NCBI GenBank assembly: GCA_944389495.1 | Contig: CALXMN010000008.1 | Coordinates: forward strand, 1-36,847 | Direction of reading: 5' to 3' | Origin: an uncultured Alphaproteobacteria bacterium | Lineage (GTDB): Bacteria > Pseudomonadota > Alphaproteobacteria > Rs-D84 | DNA length: 36,847 nt | In this document: positions 26,046 to 34,219 of the stretch, piece by piece | Layout: the number at the start of each line of letters is the position of its first letter | Position numbering within the stretch: position 1 is the stretch's first letter | Notes under the pieces: model-generated | The model's database searches: none | Told to the model about the DNA's origin: nothing | What the model saw: only the letters and a program-made list of their open reading frames with translations | Program-made: the position numbers and the translations under genes

Positions 26046-27683
26046 TTAATACACCCCCGGTCTGTCCAGCAATCCAACCCAGCGCTCTAATTCATCAACG
26101 CCGATAATTCCCTGTAACATCAAAGATGTTGCGGCCTCTTTCAACGTACGTCCATCCATTTCTTCCAACCAGTACTTATATGCACCATCGGTATTTCCGG
26201 CCAATGCCATACGTAAAAATTCACTGTTAGTTATGATTATTTCGCCTGCCTTGATACGTCCCAACGTCCCTGTACCCTTGCATTCTTCACATCCGGCACC
26301 ACGGATATAAACCTGGCGCAAACCCAATTCACCAAATGCATCAAGAACACGATTATATTCCGGGGCCTCGGGATGATCAATCAATCGTTCGCGACAATGC
26401 GGGCACAGTTTTTTAAACAATCGCATAGAAATCAATCCACGCATCAATGTTTCTTCTTTTAATTTAAATGCCTCTATACCCAAATCCAACAAACGTGTCA
26501 GGGCCGACATTGCCGAATTTGCGTGCAAAGTTGTCCAAACATTATGCCCCGACAATGCACCACGCACGGTTAACTGTGCGGCGGCCAAAGTACGAATTTC
26601 GCCCACCATCAATGTATCTGGATCACTTCGCAGCGCGGCGGCCAACGCCTCGGTATACTTTTCTTCACGTTGTTCTTCGTTATTCGTATTAACCACGGGC
26701 ATCTGATGCGCGCCAAAAATTTTTTGTTCGACGGGATCTTCCACCGTAATCATATTAATTTCATAGTGATGTTCTTTTAACATCAATGACATATTACGCA
26801 CCAACGTGGTTGATTTACCTGAACTTGTTGGTCCGGCCACAATAACCAAACCTGTTGGATAAGAACGCAACCGCATTAATAACTTTTGTTCATATTCACC
26901 GAATTCCTGTTCAGTTTTAATCCCCTCAGACGGATTATCATACAACAATCGCATAACGACATAACGACTGCCAAACGCGATTGGATTAAATTGCATACGA
27001 ATACTAAGAATACCCCGCGGCAGGTATAAATCTTTGGTTCCGCGTAACGGTGTTCGCCCATCCTTTTGTGCAAATTGATATTCATTCTGGGCATAGTTTG
27101 CATTCGACATATCCGACGACGCAAACGCAGCCCGAACAAAAGATTCCCCCCACCCCGAGTTATATTCCAACACGGGTTGCATACTGCCATCTATACGAAA
27201 ATAAATTGTTGTCTGATCTGCGACCTCTATGTGAATATCAGAAACCTTTTGTGCTGCGGCCTTGGCGATAATATCGACAAAGTCCTTTTGCATTTGGTTA
27301 TCATAATCCTGGCGTGAACGTGAAATTGATCCCAAATTACCTTCATACGCCTTGTAAATACTGGAAACCAGGCCCAAATCGGAATAGAACGGCACCCGCA
27401 TTGGACGTGCACGCTTTTTTAATAAATCCAGAAAAGCCAACACCCGTCCATCATATCGATGTGTACGTGATATTATAATTTCCCCACCGGAAAAATAGGC
27501 AACCAAACCTTGGGTATCCTTGGGCAATTCTTGTTCCGCCCCGGTTGCGGTTAATAATCGATTTCCATTTGAAAACAGATAGTCAACAATATCCTTGTTA
27601 TCGGCGTTTTCCAACCCCGTCGGCACAGATGGCTTATTCGCCACCGGAATATTATTCAAGACATTGTTTTCTGCTTCATTCAT
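26046..27683 (-). CDS. pilQ: Type IVb pilus assembly ATPase PilQ (GspE/PilB family)
   Basis: 545 residues. The N-terminal domain is followed by N2 (K-V-S-D-I-H-I-E) and the RecA-like core. Walker A G-P-T-S-S-G-K-S-T is at 284-292, the Asp box contains I-T-V-E-D-P-V-E, Walker B is L-M-V-G-E-I-R-T, and the His box has T-T-L-H-A-N-S. A C-terminal zinc site has C-P-H-C ... C-E-E-C. It powers pilus extension. In R64 nomenclature the ATPase is PilQ, not to be confused with the secretin PilQ of type IVa pili. It lies 9 bp after pilP. Confidence 0.9.
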   Translation of the reverse strand: MNEAENNVLNNIPVANKPSVPTGLENADNKDIVDYLFSNGNRLLTATGAEQELPKDTQGLVAYFSGGEIIISRTHRYDGRVLAFLDLLKKRARPMRVPFYSDLGLVSSIYKAYEGNLGSISRSRQDYDNQMQKDFVDIIAKAAAQKVSDIHIEVADQTTIYFRIDGSMQPVLEYNSGWGESFVRAAFASSDMSNANYAQNEYQFAQKDGRTPLRGTKDLYLPRGILSIRMQFNPIAFGSRYVVMRLLYDNPSEGIKTEQEFGEYEQKLLMRLRSYPTGLVIVAGPTSSGKSTTLVRNMSLMLKEHHYEINMITVEDPVEQKIFGAHQMPVVNTNNEEQREEKYTEALAAALRSDPDTLMVGEIRTLAAAQLTVRGALSGHNVWTTLHANSAMSALTRLLDLGIEAFKLKEETLMRGLISMRLFKKLCPHCRERLIDHPEAPEYNRVLDAFGELGLRQVYIRGAGCEECKGTGTLGRIKAGEIIITNSEFLRMALAGNTDGAYKYWLEEMDGRTLKEAATSLMLQGIIGVDELERWVGLLDRPGVY

Positions 27684-27692
27684 ACCCGCGCC

Positions 27693-28391
27693 TTATTTGG
27701 ATTTAGTAATATTCAGCGTCTGTGTATCTTCACCATTTGTGAACACCACACCTTCGTCCAAAGATATTGACTGAACGGTATATCCATCGACCACTTTTCC
27801 GACACTGACGGTTCTGTTTTGTCCAGTTGCCAGATTTTCAATTGTTGCCTGCAATTGTGCACCGGCACCAATTACATTAACCAATCTGTACGATTTATCA
27901 AAATTAATTGCCGACACATCATCCAAATCCGATGTTCCTGATGAAGTTGTTGTAACGGCGCGCGCACGTGATTGCAATTCTTCGGTTTGTGCCTCTAACT
28001 CTTCTTTTTCACGTTCCAGTTTTGCGGCCTCGGCCTCTAATTTTGCCTGGGCATTTTCCAATTCTTGCTGTTGTTGTTCCGCCCGACCCGACAATTCATC
28101 TATTTCCAGATGCAATTTAATTTTTTCTGCGGCCAATCTGTCCAGTTCCAAGTCCAATTGTGCACGTTCTTTTTCCAATTCCATTAAAACTTTTTCTTGT
28201 TCCAAATCTGTAATTTGTTGAAACAAAGACCCCGAAACATCATATGCGGCAACCGCATCTGCAGAAACGGCCTCCATCTGGGCGGCAATATCTGCATCAT
28301 CCTGGGCCACATCATTGGCCTGTGCATACATCGGCACCACCATAAGAATTGAAAACAAAAGCACTGATACAAACGTCTGTTTATTTCGCAT
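27693..28391 (-). CDS. pilP: Type IVb pilus biogenesis protein PilP
   Basis: 232 residues. The signal peptide is about 1-25 (A-Q-A-N). A long coiled coil (about 60-145, rich in Glu, Leu, Lys and Gln) and a Ser/Thr linker follow. The C-terminal PilP-type beta domain (about 168-228) has Y-R-L-V-N-V-I-G ... L-Q-A-T-I and V-D-G-Y-T-V-Q-S-I. In R64-type systems PilP is a periplasmic component linking the inner-membrane complex to the secretin. It overlaps pilO by 11 bp. The assignment rests on the C-terminal pattern and on the gene order. Confidence 0.75.
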   Translation of the reverse strand: MRNKQTFVSVLLFSILMVVPMYAQANDVAQDDADIAAQMEAVSADAVAAYDVSGSLFQQITDLEQEKVLMELEKERAQLDLELDRLAAEKIKLHLEIDELSGRAEQQQQELENAQAKLEAEAAKLEREKEELEAQTEELQSRARAVTTTSSGTSDLDDVSAINFDKSYRLVNVIGAGAQLQATIENLATGQNRTVSVGKVVDGYTVQSISLDEGVVFTNGEDTQTLNITKSK

Positions 28392-29646
28392 AGATTATCA
28401 CCTCATAGTTCCAATTACGTGTCGATGCATCCCACGCACAACGCGTCATATACACCCCGCCAAAATCATCAAAAATCTTCATAAAATTTATCGGATTTAA
28501 CTTAGATTCCGCCCCAACCTCTACTATATCCAAATTTACCGTATCAACACCATTGGTCAACGTATCAGTTACCATTTGTGCCTCGACCGGCATACCCGCA
28601 TTTTGAAACACTGTAAGCACGGAACGCATCAATGTTTCAACATCACGTTCATCCAGCGACGCCCGTATCGGCGCATCTGGTAAGGTCACACGCACAAACA
28701 ATGAATCATCGCTTTCTTGTTGAACGAATGCCCCTGGCATAATTTCGGTTGCAACTGCATAGAAGTCATTCAAACTGCCATATGTATCACGTTTAAAAAC
28801 CGCATTGGCGTGTGTTTCACCACATTCGGCAGAAACCTGACCCCATCCGGTAATCGGCTGCATCAGAAAGGCAATTGCTTTGTAACAATTTTCGGCACGA
28901 ATTTCCACATCTGGCAAATATTCATATGGTAAAACAATTGGTTCCACCTGGGGCGCACGTTCTATTTCAAACTGTACATCCAGTTCTTTATTTTTCTCTG
29001 CGACCTGACGCTCATATTCTGCGGCAACCTCTGGACTGATTTGTGAAATTTCAATTTTTGGAGCGGCCATTTCCCGCAAAGGCTCGCGAAAAAAACATAC
29101 TGTACACAAAACGAATACTAATACCAACGCACTGGACGCAACGATTGCACTTGTACGACTTATTGGTCGCAATGTTGCCCGTGGTCCACGCATCAATAAA
29201 TCGCCCAAATTACGTTCAACCGCACGTGGCATTCCCCATGTACCGGGCGCGAACAACGCCCCCCAATCTGGTATTTCTGACAATTTAAAATATTCCGCAC
29301 GTGCATCTTCTGCGCGTTCAAATAATTTATCTTCAAGAATAACACCATTACGTACCGCAACCAGATAAAAAAACTTATCAACCGCAAACACGGCCAAGAA
29401 AGACGTATATTCGCCCAATGCGTCTGTAACGGCGGCGGCGGCACTGTCCATACCGCTGCGATGTCCCATTTTTTTGGACCCCAGTCCAACCATCGCCCGA
29501 TATTCGGTATATAAATTTAATTTCTTGTCCACACCACGCGCCAACGTACGTGCATACGTACGCGCAACATAGCCCGCACCCGTTGGTTGCCAAAACAAAC
29601 CAACGGCATATTTTTTTCTGTCAACAGTTATAACCTGACCTGGCAA
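28381..29646 (-). CDS. pilO: Type IVb pilus accessory protein PilO (PAP_PilO family)
   Basis: 421 residues. The N-terminal cytoplasmic domain (about 1-160) has the PilO2 hallmarks: an opening G-L-F-W-Q-P, G-S-K-K-x-G-H-R-x-G and an actin-like/PilM-like fold. One membrane segment (about 170-192) follows, then a periplasmic part with a coiled region and a C-terminal domain that contains W-G-Q-V-S and ends W-N-Y-E-V-I-I-Y. The start is TTG at 29646 after a purine-rich GAGAGAGAA. First gene of the pil operon, with its own promoter. It is the inner-membrane organiser of R64-type thin pili. Confidence 0.82.
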   Translation of the reverse strand: MPGQVITVDRKKYAVGLFWQPTGAGYVARTYARTLARGVDKKLNLYTEYRAMVGLGSKKMGHRSGMDSAAAAVTDALGEYTSFLAVFAVDKFFYLVAVRNGVILEDKLFERAEDARAEYFKLSEIPDWGALFAPGTWGMPRAVERNLGDLLMRGPRATLRPISRTSAIVASSALVLVFVLCTVCFFREPLREMAAPKIEISQISPEVAAEYERQVAEKNKELDVQFEIERAPQVEPIVLPYEYLPDVEIRAENCYKAIAFLMQPITGWGQVSAECGETHANAVFKRDTYGSLNDFYAVATEIMPGAFVQQESDDSLFVRVTLPDAPIRASLDERDVETLMRSVLTVFQNAGMPVEAQMVTDTLTNGVDTVNLDIVEVGAESKLNPINFMKIFDDFGGVYMTRCAWDASTRNWNYEVIIYAK

Positions 29647-29671
29647 TTTCTCTCTCTGCTGTTATTAAATA

Positions 29672-29701
29672 ATTATAACATAAAAAAACTGTCTTTGGCA
29701 A
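29672..29701 (-). promoter_or_regulatory. Promoter of the pilO-P-Q-R operon
   Basis: -35 TTGCCA (29701-29696), 18-bp spacer and perfect -10 TATAAT (29677-29672). The leader is about 18 nt to the TTG start. Confidence 0.65.
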
Positions 29702-29710
29702 ACACAGAAT

Positions 29711-29743
29711 AACAAAAGAAACCCGCCGAACAGTTACGGCGGG
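29711..29743 (-). terminator. Terminator of the lpxK-lpxC operon
   Basis: Perfect stem CCCGCCG/CGGCGGG (29743-29737 with 29728-29722) and an 8-nt loop, followed on the minus strand by TTTCTTTTGTT. It lies 23 bp after the stop of the lipoprotein gene and just upstream of the pil promoter. Confidence 0.85.
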
Positions 29744-29765
29744 AAAATTTTATAACCCCAAGTGC

Positions 29766-30206
29766 CTAGCATCCACCCATACCACCGTACATTGTATTTG
29801 AACAATTTATCTGATGTTCAACCAAAACCGGGGTTGCGGTAATACTGCTGCCACCATCTTTGGCGGTACGAACATTATTTGGATGTGGACAATCATAAAC
29901 ATTTGCAACCAATACAAAAGAACGTTCCGGACCAAAAATTACCCATTCATTTGGACGTGTACGTTGACTGGTTATCCAATATGCATTACCTGGTCGCGCC
30001 TGGTCTGCGATTCTGTTTTCAAGATATACACGCGCATCATCGGAATCGTATACCGAAACCTCTGATTCAATTTTATAAAGGAATGTACAACCAATTGGTT
30101 CTGCCTCTAACTGGGTGATATATTGACTGCCGTTTTCGTGCTTGATTAATCCGCCGCACGCGGTCAACCCAACCAGCATCATTAAAAATACGAATACATT
30201 TTTCAT
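29766..30206 (-). CDS. Small lipoprotein, DUF4156-like
   Basis: 146 residues from the ATG at 30206. An ATG three codons earlier (30215) lies inside the ribosome-binding sequence AGGAT. The signal peptide ends L-T-A-C (Cys17). The mature part contains G-C-T-F-L-Y-K-I, an A-R-x-Y-L-E-N helix, N-A-Y-W-I-T and a VANVYDC strand, in the style of DUF4156-type outer-membrane lipoproteins. It lies 25 bp after lpxC and is followed by a strong terminator. Function unknown. Confidence 0.75.
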   Translation of the reverse strand: MKNVFVFLMMLVGLTACGGLIKHENGSQYITQLEAEPIGCTFLYKIESEVSVYDSDDARVYLENRIADQARPGNAYWITSQRTRPNEWVIFGPERSFVLVANVYDCPHPNNVRTAKDGGSSITATPVLVEHQINCSNTMYGGMGGC

Positions 30207-30230
30207 TTTAACCATCCTGATAATTAAAAA

Positions 30231-31172
30231 TTACTTTGATTCAATTATATCATAATTTGCCGCATCACTGAACAACTTTTTCAACACCAGGTTATTTAAC
30301 GCGTGACTGCCCTTGAAAGAAGTTAATTTACCGACAACAAATCCCCCCGATGTGTACATATCACCGATTGCATCAATTATCTTATGTCGCACAAATTCAT
30401 CGGGCCAAATTGTTTTATTTAACGTATCATCACCATTATTATTCAAAGCAATAACATTTGTTTCATCGGCCCCCCGTGCCATACCACGACGTTTAAGATA
30501 TTCCCATTCTGAATATTTACCAAACGTGCGTGCCCGTGCAATATTTTTAACAAAATTTTCAACTGATTTTTTTGTTCCATCAAACGAGTAAGAATATGTC
30601 TGATTCCCTATAATTTTTTCTGGATAAATTAATGTTGCGGTTATATCCAATGTTTTTGCATCATTCGGTTCCAACATAACATAACCATTACTTTTACGTC
30701 CGGCAAGTGTATTAATAATCCACCATTTTGCGCGCACAACCCAATTCATTCCACGGCGCAGTTCCGCCGCCCGTGCAATAACCGGACGCCGCACAACAAT
30801 TTTACGTCGCACCCCCCCCGTTACCCCGGCACGAACAAATAAATCATAGAATTGGGCGGCACTGCCATCAAGAATTGGTGTTTCTGCGCCATCTATTTCT
30901 ATTACGGCGCTATCAATACCGACCATAAACAATGCCGCCATAAGATGTTCAATTGTTTGAACGTGCGCCCCCGTAACACATCCAATTGTTGTATTACGCA
31001 TTTTTGTTTCGCCAACATTATCGTACGTTGCCATAATCGGGTCTGAATTTTTCAAATCAACCCGTTTAAAAAAAATACCAAACACTTTGGACGGTCGCAC
31101 AACCATATCTACGGGTAAACCTGAATGAATTCCACGACCAGTTATTTTTACCAATTTTTTTAATGTAGACAT
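30231..31172 (-). CDS. lpxC: UDP-3-O-acyl-N-acetylglucosamine deacetylase LpxC
   Basis: 314 residues from the ATG at 31172, preceded by GGGGGA. A longer start at 31199 lies within lpxK and is unlikely. It catalyses the committed step of lipid A synthesis. Zinc ligands and catalytic residues are present: H-V-Q-T-I-E-H-L, the later H-K-I-I-D-A-I-G-D and G-S-H-A-L-N-N. The insert I and II regions are normal. Its start overlaps the end of lpxK by 13 bp. In many alphaproteobacteria lpxC follows ftsZ. Here it sits with other lipid A genes instead. Confidence 0.95.
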   Translation of the reverse strand: MSTLKKLVKITGRGIHSGLPVDMVVRPSKVFGIFFKRVDLKNSDPIMATYDNVGETKMRNTTIGCVTGAHVQTIEHLMAALFMVGIDSAVIEIDGAETPILDGSAAQFYDLFVRAGVTGGVRRKIVVRRPVIARAAELRRGMNWVVRAKWWIINTLAGRKSNGYVMLEPNDAKTLDITATLIYPEKIIGNQTYSYSFDGTKKSVENFVKNIARARTFGKYSEWEYLKRRGMARGADETNVIALNNNGDDTLNKTIWPDEFVRHKIIDAIGDMYTSGGFVVGKLTSFKGSHALNNLVLKKLFSDAANYDIIESK

Positions 31173-32074
31173 TTTACTTTTTCCCCCAACCATTCCCAAA
31201 AATTATCATCAATTGTAATATCAAGCCGTGCATATTTTATTTTATTCTGCATTTTTGGCGGCAAACGCATCCAATCTTTTTCCGTTGTGATTAACTTTGC
31301 CCCGCGCCGTTGTGCAATATTAACAAGTTTATTTAAATCATCATCCGTATATTGATAATGGTCTGCAAATGCACGTTTTCCAACAAGATTTTTTAATGCG
31401 CCAAAGAATTTTTTTGGATATCCAATTCCCGCAAATGCATAAAGTTTTTCATTTTCGTCGTATGGTGAAATTGTTTTCGCAGTCGCATAAAACACTGGGA
31501 TTCCATCAGGCAATTTAAATTTTCGCCGTGTACGTGCGCGACGAATAACAATTACGGCATCTGCCCGCCGTATTGCCCGCCGCGGTTCCCGCAAAGGTCC
31601 GGCCGGCAATAAAAACCCATTACCATACCCCAAATGCTGGTCAAACACCAACACAGAAATATCCTTTTTTATACGCGGGTTTTGAAAACCATCATCCATA
31701 ACTATTGGACCTGTTTCATTCTGTTGACGATTTAATAAAACAAGATTGCTTTTTCTGTCACCAACGTGCACTTGGAATCCGGCACGTGCCAACATTGCAG
31801 CCTCGTCCCCGACATTTCCTGTTTTTGCACTTTTCTTATATCCCCGCATAACAATTGGCGCATCCAAGAATTCCGCGATTGCACGTACAATCGGTGTTTT
31901 TCCCACCCCACCGGCCAAAATATTTCCAACACATATTATTTTTCGACGCGACTTATATACACCTATTTTTCGAAACAAGAAAACGATTTTGGCAAAAAAA
32001 TAATAAATCCACGACACCGGCACCAATAAAAATGCCAGTGGCGTTTTATGTAAAAACCACCACGGTGTTTTCAT
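31160..32074 (-). CDS. lpxK: Tetraacyldisaccharide 4'-kinase LpxK
   Basis: 304 residues. One N-terminal membrane-associated helix (about 13-33) is followed by the P-loop G-N-I-L-A-G-G-V-G-K-T-P, D-D-G-F-Q-N-P and T-T-E-K-D-W-M-R-L near the end. It phosphorylates the 4' position of the lipid A precursor at the inner membrane. The start has GAGGAT. It lies 3 bp after the acyltransferase gene and overlaps lpxC. Confidence 0.95.
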   Translation of the reverse strand: MKTPWWFLHKTPLAFLLVPVSWIYYFFAKIVFLFRKIGVYKSRRKIICVGNILAGGVGKTPIVRAIAEFLDAPIVMRGYKKSAKTGNVGDEAAMLARAGFQVHVGDRKSNLVLLNRQQNETGPIVMDDGFQNPRIKKDISVLVFDQHLGYGNGFLLPAGPLREPRRAIRRADAVIVIRRARTRRKFKLPDGIPVFYATAKTISPYDENEKLYAFAGIGYPKKFFGALKNLVGKRAFADHYQYTDDDLNKLVNIAQRRGAKLITTEKDWMRLPPKMQNKIKYARLDITIDDNFWEWLGEKVKCLH

Positions 32075-32077
32075 TTT

Positions 32078-32893
32078 TTATCCTCGACGCTGTCCAGTTT
32101 TTTTCATTTTTGCCTTTTTAATTTTTTTTGCGGCCCGTTCTGCACGACGTTTATCTTTGTATTCTGCAGATGTTAAATCCTGTTCAACCTTGAACAGATT
32201 AAACTCTCCATCCATTTCACGAACCTGTCGCACCATAATATCTTCTATACGTTTTCTGATTTTTTCAAATTCAGTTGCATTAACCTTGGAATCAATAAAG
32301 ATAGGTTCCCCCACTCTACACGTAATTGTGGAAAAAGGTAATGCGACTAAATACCTGTCCCATCTGTCCTGGAACCAGGCACGTGATGCCGAATAACATA
32401 CCGGAATAATTGGTGCACCGGTCATTTTTGCAAAATACAATGCGCCATCTTGCACCCGCAAAGATGGCCCACCCGGCCCATCGGGTGACAAGCACACAGA
32501 ATAATCACCCCGACGCAGGATTCGTACCCCCTGTCTAAGCACAGAAATTCCACCTTCGGACGTACTGCCATAAATAGATTTCAAACCAAACAACCGCTGT
32601 AACTTTGCCATCATACGTCCATCTTTATGCCGCGACGCCACGGCATATGCCCGCATTCCCCCCAAACAAACGATTGGTGACAACATCATACTGCGCCCGT
32701 GCCAAAAAATAAAAATTGCGGGTCGCTTACGATATTTTTTAAATGTTTCCCAATTTGTAATTTTCTTGCGACAGGTAAAATATACGAACCATATGGCAAC
32801 AGCCATCAGTCCCGCCACCACCCATTGAAAAAACGACAGGCGTAATACAGGTTCCCAAAAAGCCTTCCATAATTTTCTAAATTTTTGATACAT
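32078..32893 (-). CDS. Lysophospholipid acyltransferase-like protein (DUF374/LPLAT)
   Basis: 271 residues. One membrane segment (about 20-40), then F-W-H-G-R-S (the acyltransferase His region), S-R-H-K-D-G-R-M-M, I-Y-G-S-T-S-E-G-G, and S-P-D-G-P-G-G-P-S, the DUF374 signature. A basic Ala/Lys-rich tail ends the protein. DUF374 proteins are LPLAT-superfamily acyltransferases often found with lipid A genes, and a late acylation of lipid A or glycerolipid is plausible. First gene of the operon with lpxK and lpxC. The ribosome-binding site is weak and no sure promoter is visible in the 157-bp gap to tRNA-fMet. Confidence 0.85.
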   Translation of the reverse strand: MYQKFRKLWKAFWEPVLRLSFFQWVVAGLMAVAIWFVYFTCRKKITNWETFKKYRKRPAIFIFWHGRSMMLSPIVCLGGMRAYAVASRHKDGRMMAKLQRLFGLKSIYGSTSEGGISVLRQGVRILRRGDYSVCLSPDGPGGPSLRVQDGALYFAKMTGAPIIPVCYSASRAWFQDRWDRYLVALPFSTITCRVGEPIFIDSKVNATEFEKIRKRIEDIMVRQVREMDGEFNLFKVEQDLTSAEYKDKRRAERAAKKIKKAKMKKTGQRRG

Positions 32894-33009
32894 AACATAA
32901 ATCTCTTATACAACTAACTTTTTGGATTCTAGCAGTAAAAAAATCATATTTCAAGACACTATAGGAATACGTTTTTTTCACATAAAAAATAATAAAACAA
33001 TAAAAAAGA

Positions 33010-33037
33010 TTGACAAATATCGAAAAAATGATAAAAT
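33010..33037 (+). promoter_or_regulatory. Promoter of tRNA-fMet
   Basis: Perfect -35 TTGACA (33010-33015), 16-bp spacer and -10 TAAAAT (33032-33037), 13 bp before the tRNA. Confidence 0.75.
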
Positions 33038-33050
33038 AAACCCCATTCGC

Positions 33051-33127
<77 letters not shown>

Positions 33128-33133
33128 AGATTT

Positions 33134-33157
33134 TCCGCAGTATTCTGCGGATTTTTT
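33134..33157 (+). terminator. Terminator of tRNA-fMet
   Basis: Perfect stem TCCGCAG/CTGCGGA (33134-33140 with 33145-33151), loop TATT, then a run of Ts. It starts 7 bp after the CCA end. Confidence 0.9.
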
Positions 33158-33195
33158 ATTACTTTAGTTTTCCCTAATTTTATCACTTTTATTCT

Positions 33196-33214
33196 GGGGC
33201 TACCCAGGGGCTAC
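33196..33214 (+). repeat. Two direct GGGGCTAC repeats near the presumed att site
   Basis: GGGGCTAC at 33196-33203 and 33207-33214, 11 bp apart (about one helical turn), in a gene-free stretch 70-90 bp from the tRNA 3' end. In-phase direct repeats here would suit arm-type sites for an integrase or excisionase. This is an inference. Confidence 0.4.
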
Positions 33215-33290
33215 TCCAAGAACTATTATTTTATTGCAAACACGTCCATATCAAATAAACTGAATAACAACAGAAACAAGGATTTTTAAT

Positions 33291-33869
33291 ATGAAACGAA
33301 CATATTGTTCCATTCAGGAAGCTGTTGTATGGATTGCTTTTCGCGGTGAAAAACTTACAACAGAAGAATGGCTTAAAAGAAGTGATGAATTAGAACCTGC
33401 TACAGAGACATTACTAGAAGCCATAAAAATTGGTGCTATACACGCTACTGGAATCAACAGCAGAAGCGGAAAACGTACATCAGTTACAATAGCTCCACCA
33501 TCTATAATCGAATACAGTACCAATTCTATAACCTATGAAGATGATTTCTACTATGCAGGCGAACTTGGTATGCCAATTTTTACAGAAGTAGAAGTATTAA
33601 TAGAAAATCTAAAAGACGGTTTTCCTCCAAAACATCCAATCAAAACAGCGAATGACGAATATACTACCCCATATCTTGAAATAGCTAAAAAAATTATAAA
33701 ACAGGAACACATATCAGATACTAATCAAGGAAAAAAAGAACTTTTAGTTGCAGAAATTGAAAAAGAAATGGAATTGCGAGGATTACCCAAATCCAAATCA
33801 ATGGCAACCAAAATTGCTACCATAATTCGTAAACCAGAATCACAAAAAGGTGGTTGGAAAAAGGGTTAA
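33291..33869 (+). CDS. Hypothetical element-borne protein
   Basis: 192 residues, not recognised. It opens Y-C-S-I-Q-E-A-V-V-W-I-A-F-R-G, then runs through a helical and a beta-rich middle to a C-terminal helix-turn-helix-like stretch (about 145-185) ending in a basic tail. The start is preceded by AAGGA. Its heavy GCT use marks it as foreign to the genes on the left. As the first gene of the element beside the tRNA it could be regulatory, but I cannot show this. Confidence 0.75.
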   Translation: MKRTYCSIQEAVVWIAFRGEKLTTEEWLKRSDELEPATETLLEAIKIGAIHATGINSRSGKRTSVTIAPPSIIEYSTNSITYEDDFYYAGELGMPIFTEVEVLIENLKDGFPPKHPIKTANDEYTTPYLEIAKKIIKQEHISDTNQGKKELLVAEIEKEMELRGLPKSKSMATKIATIIRKPESQKGGWKKG

Positions 33870-33956
33870 CCCCTATTTAAAACACAAATCTTTTTTATCC
33901 TTATTTTTCCCAGAAATTCAATCTTTTTTATGGGTTTACCCCAAGTGGGTTAAACC
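33863..33956 (+). promoter_or_regulatory. Three related GGGTTnAMC-type sites before the HTH gene
   Basis: A perfect palindrome GGGTTAACCC (33863-33872, spanning the stop of the 192-residue gene), GGGTTTACCC (33932-33941) and GGGTTAAACC (33947-33956). The last two form an imperfect hairpin with loop CAAGT. The 12-mer AATCTTTTTTAT also occurs twice (33887-33898, 33920-33931). Candidate operators for the element's regulator. Confidence 0.4.
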
Positions 33957-33994
33957 GCTTTATCCAAGACAAAATTCTTTTTCTCCCCTACATT

Positions 33995-34219
33995 GTGCTC
34001 AACCAAAGGAGGTTAAATATGAATAACTACCTAACAACGGTCGAGCTATCTAACTTACTGAAAATCAAACCGAACACATTGGCAACTTGGCGTATAAACA
34101 GAACTAGCCCATTTAAATGGGTAAAGGTCGGAAGACGTGTTTTATATGACACTACCGAAGTAATAAATTACCTGAAGCGCCAACAACACGATAACACTCA
34201 TAACAAAGAGGTAGAATAA
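33995..34219 (+). CDS. AlpA-like helix-turn-helix protein
   Basis: 74 residues. The core (about 4-62) is a MerR-like winged HTH of the AlpA/excisionase group: L-T-T-V-E-L-S-N-L-L-K-I-K-P-N-T-L-A-T-W, then F-K-W-V-K-V-G-R-R-V-L-Y-D, then a helix with V-I-N-Y-L. Such proteins are excisionases or regulators of integrase and replication genes in satellites and integrated plasmids. The frame opens at 33995, but the ATG at 34019 has a near-perfect Shine-Dalgarno sequence, AAAGGAGG, in front, which makes M-N-N-Y-L the likely start (66 residues). Its last base overlaps the next gene start. Confidence 0.8.
   Translation: MLNQRRLNMNNYLTTVELSNLLKIKPNTLATWRINRTSPFKWVKVGRRVLYDTTEVINYLKRQQHDNTHNKEVE

Noticed and set aside
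26044-26077. Longer pilR start overlapping pilQ by 32 bp
   Set aside because: The ATG at 26044 follows a GGGGGTG ribosome-binding site and the pilQ stop directly. The extra 11 residues (Cys- and Trp-containing) do not look like a GspF N-terminus.
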